8,053 nt of DNA from an uncultured Bacillota bacterium (GTDB taxonomy: Bacteria; Bacillota_I; Bacilli_A; RF39; UBA660), in assembly GCA_947179265.1 (NCBI GenBank), contig CAMXBB010000058.1, positions 1 to 8,053 on the forward strand, in the 5' to 3' direction. Of the stretch, positions 5,427-8,053 are shown piece by piece (position 1 is the stretch's first letter; each line of letters starts with the position of its first letter). The position numbers were made by a program, and so were the translations under genes. Below the pieces are notes generated by a model that was not told the origin of the DNA, searched no databases, and was given only the letters and a program-made list of their open reading frames with translations.

Positions 5427-5433
5427 AAAAAAT

Positions 5434-5439
5434 CCTCCT
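5434..5439 (-). promoter_or_regulatory. Ribosome binding site fixing the first cassette gene start
   Basis: AGGAGG on the minus strand lies 7 bases before the ATG at 5426. It sets the start eleven codons inside the longest open frame. Confidence 0.85.
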
Positions 5440-5457
5440 TTAAAATTTTCTTTCATC

Positions 5458-5520
5458 ATAGTAAAGAGGAAATGTAGAAAAATCCAATAACAGTCTTCAC
5501 TACCTATACTACCTTACTAT
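5458..5520 (-). promoter_or_regulatory. Leader stem and direct repeats before the cassette
   Basis: ATAGTAA (5458-5464) and TTACTAT (5514-5520) are exact complements. They would close the predicted 5' leader into a 49-base loop just upstream of the ribosome binding site. The promoter-proximal side also carries the direct repeat CTACCTATACTACCTTACTA (5501-5520). It may be a structured leader or a regulator site; support is modest. Confidence 0.3.
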
Positions 5521-5555
5521 AATTAAATTATATATTATTTCCAAATTGAACTCAA
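5516..5555 (-). promoter_or_regulatory. Overlapping promoters of the SipW cassette
   Basis: On the minus strand, TTGAGT (5555-5550), 17 bases, then TATAAT (5532-5527) make a strong promoter starting near 5520. A second match, TTGGAA (5544-5539), 17 bases, then TATAGT (5521-5516), overlaps it and would start about 11 bases later. Either gives a long leader before the ATG at 5426. They follow the terminator of the exonuclease gene, so the cassette is an independent unit. Confidence 0.65.
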
Positions 5556-5560
5556 CACTT

Positions 5561-5578
5561 TTGTCATATCTTGTCGAA
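5561..5578 (+). promoter_or_regulatory. Possible tandem Spo0A-type boxes
   Basis: TTGTCGAA (5571-5578) is an exact match to the 0A box consensus bound by Spo0A. Ten bases before it is TTGTCATA (5561-5568), a half match in the same helical phase. Together they lie just upstream of the cassette -35 (5550-5555), where an activator would bind. Whether this organism has Spo0A cannot be told from the window. Confidence 0.35.
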
Positions 5579-5613
5579 TACTTACCTATGTTATTTGACA
5601 CTTTTTACACACC

Positions 5614-5647
5614 AAAAAGAAATTGAGGTTTATCTTTCACCAATTTC
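5614..5647 (-). terminator. Terminator of the exonuclease gene
   Basis: On the minus strand GAAATTG (5647-5641) pairs with CAATTTC (5625-5619), followed by TTTTT (5618-5614). An alternative register adds GGT/ACC with a two-base bulge. The left arm lies inside the last codons of the exonuclease gene, so the stop codon is in the loop. Confidence 0.65.
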
Positions 5648-6463
5648 TTCAATTATTTCGTATGTCTTATAATTTATAATTGTATCTGATAGATTATTAA
5701 AAACTATTTTAGAAGTATCTAATTCTTTATTCATCGTTATTAACTGAATATTCTTTTTTATTATTATATTATCCGTTATTAAAGCTTTTGAATATTTAGA
5801 ATTAGGATTAGAAAGTACATAATCTTGCATAGAATTATAGCTTAATATTTTAGATGCAGTAATAGTACCTATTCCTTTAATTTCCTTTATATTATCACTC
5901 TTATCACCAACTAATGCTTTAAAAAGTGTATATTTATCTGATGATATGTTATATTTCTTTATAACTTCTGCTTCATCATATAAGACACTCTTCTTACCTC
6001 TTGGAACATAAAGATAAGTATTTCTATTGATTAGTTGTATAAAGTCTGAATCTGTAGATACAATTATATACTCATAACCTATTATATTAGATACTATAGA
6101 AGCTATATAATCATCAGCTTCATAGTTTTCCACTTCTGTATGATTAATATTTAAATAATCTAAAGCCTTTTTTATCATAGATAATTGCGAAAAGGGATTA
6201 TCTTCATCAGCTATATTATTGTAATCAATTCTATTGGACTTATATTCGTTATCTATTTTTAAATTATCAACTTTACTTGTTTCGCTATCAAAAATTACAA
6301 CCATTGAATCAGTTTTAAATTCATCAATTATTTTCTTTAAACTCCCAATAAATCCTATTAAACCTCTAATATCTTTACCTTTTGAATTCTTTATTGGTGA
6401 TGGTATTCCATAATACATTCTAAATAAAAGATTATGACCATCAATAAGAATAACTTTTTTCAT
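5630..6463 (-). CDS. Stand-alone 5'-3' exonuclease (PolI FEN-domain type)
   Basis: This 277-residue protein matches the N-terminal 5' nuclease domain of DNA polymerase I and lacks the polymerase, like ExoIX/YpcP proteins. It should cut 5' flaps and remove RNA primers using two metal ions. Visible metal ligands are Asp8 (LIDGHN), Asp59 (VVIFDSE), Glu115, Asp117 and Asp118 (YEADDYIAS), Asp138 and Asp140 (STDSDF), and Asp187 and Asp190 (GDKSDNI). YKSNR (74-78) matches the YKANR region, and KGIGTITASKIL (196-207) is the helix-3-turn-helix DNA clamp. The ligand set is complete, so it should be active. The ATG at 6463 follows AGGAGG by 8 bases. A full terminator sits immediately before that ribosome binding site, which is unusual. 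Confidence 0.93.
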   Translation of the reverse strand: MKKVILIDGHNLLFRMYYGIPSPIKNSKGKDIRGLIGFIGSLKKIIDEFKTDSMVVIFDSETSKVDNLKIDNEYKSNRIDYNNIADEDNPFSQLSMIKKALDYLNINHTEVENYEADDYIASIVSNIIGYEYIIVSTDSDFIQLINRNTYLYVPRGKKSVLYDEAEVIKKYNISSDKYTLFKALVGDKSDNIKEIKGIGTITASKILSYNSMQDYVLSNPNSKYSKALITDNIIIKKNIQLITMNKELDTSKIVFNNLSDTIINYKTYEIIEEIGER

Positions 6464-6483
6464 AGATTAATCCTCCTTTAAAT

Positions 6484-6515
6484 AAAAAGATAGGTATGAT
6501 TAGATCATACCTATC
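6484..6515 (-). terminator. Terminator directly before the exonuclease gene
   Basis: GATAGGTATGA (6489-6499) and TCATACCTATC (6505-6515) form a perfect 11-bp stem with a 5-base loop. On the minus strand TTTTT (6488-6484) follows at once and the ribosome binding site of the exonuclease comes 8 bases later. It can be the terminator of the dehydrogenase transcript, about 100 bases past that stop. It also stands between any upstream promoter and the exonuclease gene, so it may attenuate it. Confidence 0.8.
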
Positions 6516-6517
6516 CT

Positions 6518-6585
6518 TAGGGCCCAGTTCTAAATAACTGAATGTTTTAAATTTTTATTATATTTATATTTTATCATAAAATTAA
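6518..6585 (-). promoter_or_regulatory. Candidate promoter and leader of the exonuclease gene
   Basis: On the minus strand TTAATT (6585-6580), 17 bases, then TATAAT (6562-6557) could start transcription near 6550. The leader then holds a small CAGTT/AACTG hairpin (about 6528-6543) and a GGGCCC palindrome, GC-rich for this genome, before the terminator at 6484-6515. The -35 is poor. I tried T-box and common riboswitch signatures and recognised none. Confidence 0.35.
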
Positions 6586-6611
6586 CATAATTAAATAGTG
6601 TAGGGAGTTTA

Positions 6612-7358
6612 TTATCCCATCTTTAATCCACCGTCAACTCTTATCGTTTCTCCATCAATATAACGAGCCATATCAGATGCTAAAAATAATACTACATTTG
6701 CAATCTCTTCTGGTTCAGCAAATCTCTTTAATAAAGTCTTCTCCATTTCTGACTTTAAATAACTCTTAGATAAATCATCATTCATTCCTGTATCTACCCA
6801 TCCAGGTGCCACAGCATTAACATTAATAAAAGGGGCAAATTCAATTGCTAAGTTCTTAGTCATATTTATAAGTCCAGCTTTAGAAGCATCATAATCGATA
6901 CTATAAGGATAAATGGTATCGATTCCATTAGTAGAAGATATATTAATTATCTTACCATATTGACGTTCTAACATATGTTTCCCTGCATACTTAGATGTTA
7001 AGAATACTCCTATTAAATTAGTATTAAGCGTCTCTTGCCAATCTTTTACATGACGATTTTGAAAATCATTATCAATTGCTATTCCAGCATTATTTACAAG
7101 GATATCAATATGTCCATACTTTTCAATAATTGTATCAATCATCATTTTAACATCTCTTTCCTTAGAAACATCTGCTTGAATACACATACAATTACCACTA
7201 TAACTAGAAATGATTTCAGTTATTGCTTTAGCTTCACTTTCATTACTTCTATAGTTTATTATTACTGAAGCTCCCTCTTTGGCAAACTTAACAGCAATAC
7301 TTCTTCCTATTCCTCGAGAAGAGCCAGTTACTAATACAACTTTATCTTTAAAATTCAT
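6612..7358 (-). CDS. Short-chain dehydrogenase/reductase, FabG-like
   Basis: This 248-residue enzyme is a classical SDR of the usual FabG length. It has the Rossmann nucleotide motif TGSSRGIG (11-18), ADV (62-64), NNAG (89-92), catalytic Asn114 (NTNLIG), Ser142 (INISST), and Tyr156 with Lys160 (YDASK), plus PGWVDTGM (185-192) and the C-terminal VDGGL. It most likely reduces a 3-oxoacyl or similar carbonyl using NADPH (Arg37 after the second strand hints at NADPH). FabG itself normally sits with other fatty acid genes, and none is seen here, so a different alcohol or sugar substrate is possible. The ATG overlaps the end of the upstream gene by 11 bases, with GGGGGAG inside that gene as ribosome binding site, so the two are translationally coupled. 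Confidence 0.92.
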   Translation of the reverse strand: MNFKDKVVLVTGSSRGIGRSIAVKFAKEGASVIINYRSNESEAKAITEIISSYSGNCMCIQADVSKERDVKMMIDTIIEKYGHIDILVNNAGIAIDNDFQNRHVKDWQETLNTNLIGVFLTSKYAGKHMLERQYGKIINISSTNGIDTIYPYSIDYDASKAGLINMTKNLAIEFAPFINVNAVAPGWVDTGMNDDLSKSYLKSEMEKTLLKRFAEPEEIANVVLFLASDMARYIDGETIRVDGGLKMG

Positions 7359-8053
7359 TTAAATCACTCTCCCCCTTTATTTCCATTCCATATTTATCTA
7401 TAAGATAATCAAAATACTTATTGTATTCTTCAATCGTAGTAGCATTACAATCAACATAACCTAATGAGAATTCATCATCATAGGTATCTCTATAGATACA
7501 ATCATTATAAATTGCTATACCATCTGTTAATTTAGACATCAATTCTCTATCATGTTCGATTAATCTATCTTTATCAATCAAATATAATCTATAATTTGCA
7601 GAAATATTTTTAATAAGTAGCTTAAAGAAATAATTATTTTCAAAAAATTTTAATTCATCCCTACTACATATAAATATATCGATAACATTTTTACCTTCTT
7701 TAATTTCCATTAATTTTTCCGTCAAATAATTAATTTCACGTAATGAATCATCATATACTTTTTCATCATAGAAATTAATTACTTTTCTAACAAAGTCATT
7801 TGGTAACATCTTATTCTTCTTTGATAACCAACTATAAGTATCATTAATAGAATCAAAAGCAAAGATCCAGTTATTAGGAATGGATTTTAAAGCTGTTAAA
7901 TCGTATATCATTCCATCATAATTATTAGCATTTTCTAGTAGTTCACTAAATTTATCAAGAAAAATATGATATATTCCTTTTTTATTCAAATATTCACTTT
8001 GAACATCAGTATAATTTGTTCTATCTGATAATAGATTGGTAATAATATAATTA
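7348..8053 (-). CDS. Unrecognised cytoplasmic protein, 5' end outside window
   Basis: The frame is open from the right edge to TAA at 7348-7350, giving at least 234 residues. A TTG at 7989 could serve as a start but has no ribosome binding site. The codons before it encode ordinary protein (ending LLSDRTNYTDVQSEYLNKKG across the TTG), so the gene is cut by the window. It has no membrane segment. Notable stretches are KGIYHIFLDKFSELLENA, YDGMIYDLTALKSI, IEHDRELMSKLTDGIAIYND and YRDTYDDEFSLGYVDC, all acidic and aromatic. I cannot place it in a family. Its tight coupling to the dehydrogenase gene suggests a shared pathway or a regulator of it. Confidence 0.8.
   Translation of the reverse strand, partial: NYIITNLLSDRTNYTDVQSEYLNKKGIYHIFLDKFSELLENANNYDGMIYDLTALKSIPNNWIFAFDSINDTYSWLSKKNKMLPNDFVRKVINFYDEKVYDDSLREINYLTEKLMEIKEGKNVIDIFICSRDELKFFENNYFFKLLIKNISANYRLYLIDKDRLIEHDRELMSKLTDGIAIYNDCIYRDTYDDEFSLGYVDCNATTIEEYNKYFDYLIDKYGMEIKGESDLNEF

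Noticed and set aside
5427..5459. Longer start for the first cassette gene
   Set aside because: A perfect AGGAGG 7 bases before the ATG at 5426 lies within the extension, and the extension has no comparable site.
6484..6585. T-box or known riboswitch
   Set aside because: The T-box antiterminator bulge and the conserved cores of preQ1, fluoride, guanidine and similar switches were not found by eye.
7035..7268. 77-codon open frame on the + strand
   Set aside because: It is antisense to the well-supported dehydrogenase gene, and its Ile/Asn/Cys/Tyr-rich product looks like an AT-rich shadow.
7987..7989. TTG start for the gene at the right edge
   Set aside because: There is no ribosome binding site and the frame continues with protein-like sequence to the window edge, so the gene is truncated.
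1..8053. CRISPR array, tRNA, rRNA, insertion sequence or use of UGA for Trp
   Set aside because: No regularly spaced repeats, tRNA-like or rRNA-like sequence, transposase or IS ends were seen; Trp codons checked are TGG.

Overview
This is an AT-rich window (roughly 30% G+C or less by eye) with strong AGGAGG-type ribosome binding sites, TTGNNN-N17-TATAAT promoters and U-tract terminators. It fits a low-GC Bacillota genome, perhaps an uncultured Bacilli, RF39-like or Clostridia lineage. Tryptophan codons I checked are TGG, and the long genes whose stop I read end in TAA or TAG, so nothing suggests recoding. Except for a small locus at the left edge, all genes lie on the minus strand.

Left edge (1-516): a possible gene tail (1-75), then what looks like an undescribed type I toxin-antitoxin locus. 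A + strand promoter (123-151) drives a mRNA of about 225 nt. It encodes a 24-residue membrane peptide (206-280) whose ribosome binding site is locked in a hairpin with a GAAA loop. The mRNA's first bases can pair with its last bases. A convergent minus-strand promoter (411-439) would make an antisense RNA of about 110 nt ending at its own terminator (291-328) and overlapping the toxin 3' UTR.

517-1329: a lone cytoplasmic protein of unknown function with its own extended -10 promoter.

1392-5580: a five-gene cassette read right to left from about 5550. The order is a SipW-dependent, TasA/camelysin-like secreted protein (4815-5426); a SipW-type signal peptidase fused to a large polytopic membrane domain (3536-4708); a two-TM protein with a DUF5305-like segment (2855-3514); two more SipW-type substrates (2205-2831 and 1462-2085); and a terminator (1392-1422). 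The peptidase presumably matures its three neighbouring substrates at the membrane for export and possible assembly as surface fibres. A tandem TTGTC motif with one exact Spo0A box lies just upstream of the promoter.

5614-8053: a stand-alone 5'-3' exonuclease preceded by a terminator in its leader, a FabG-like short-chain dehydrogenase, and the 3' part of an unrecognised gene that runs off the right edge and overlaps the dehydrogenase gene by 11 bp.
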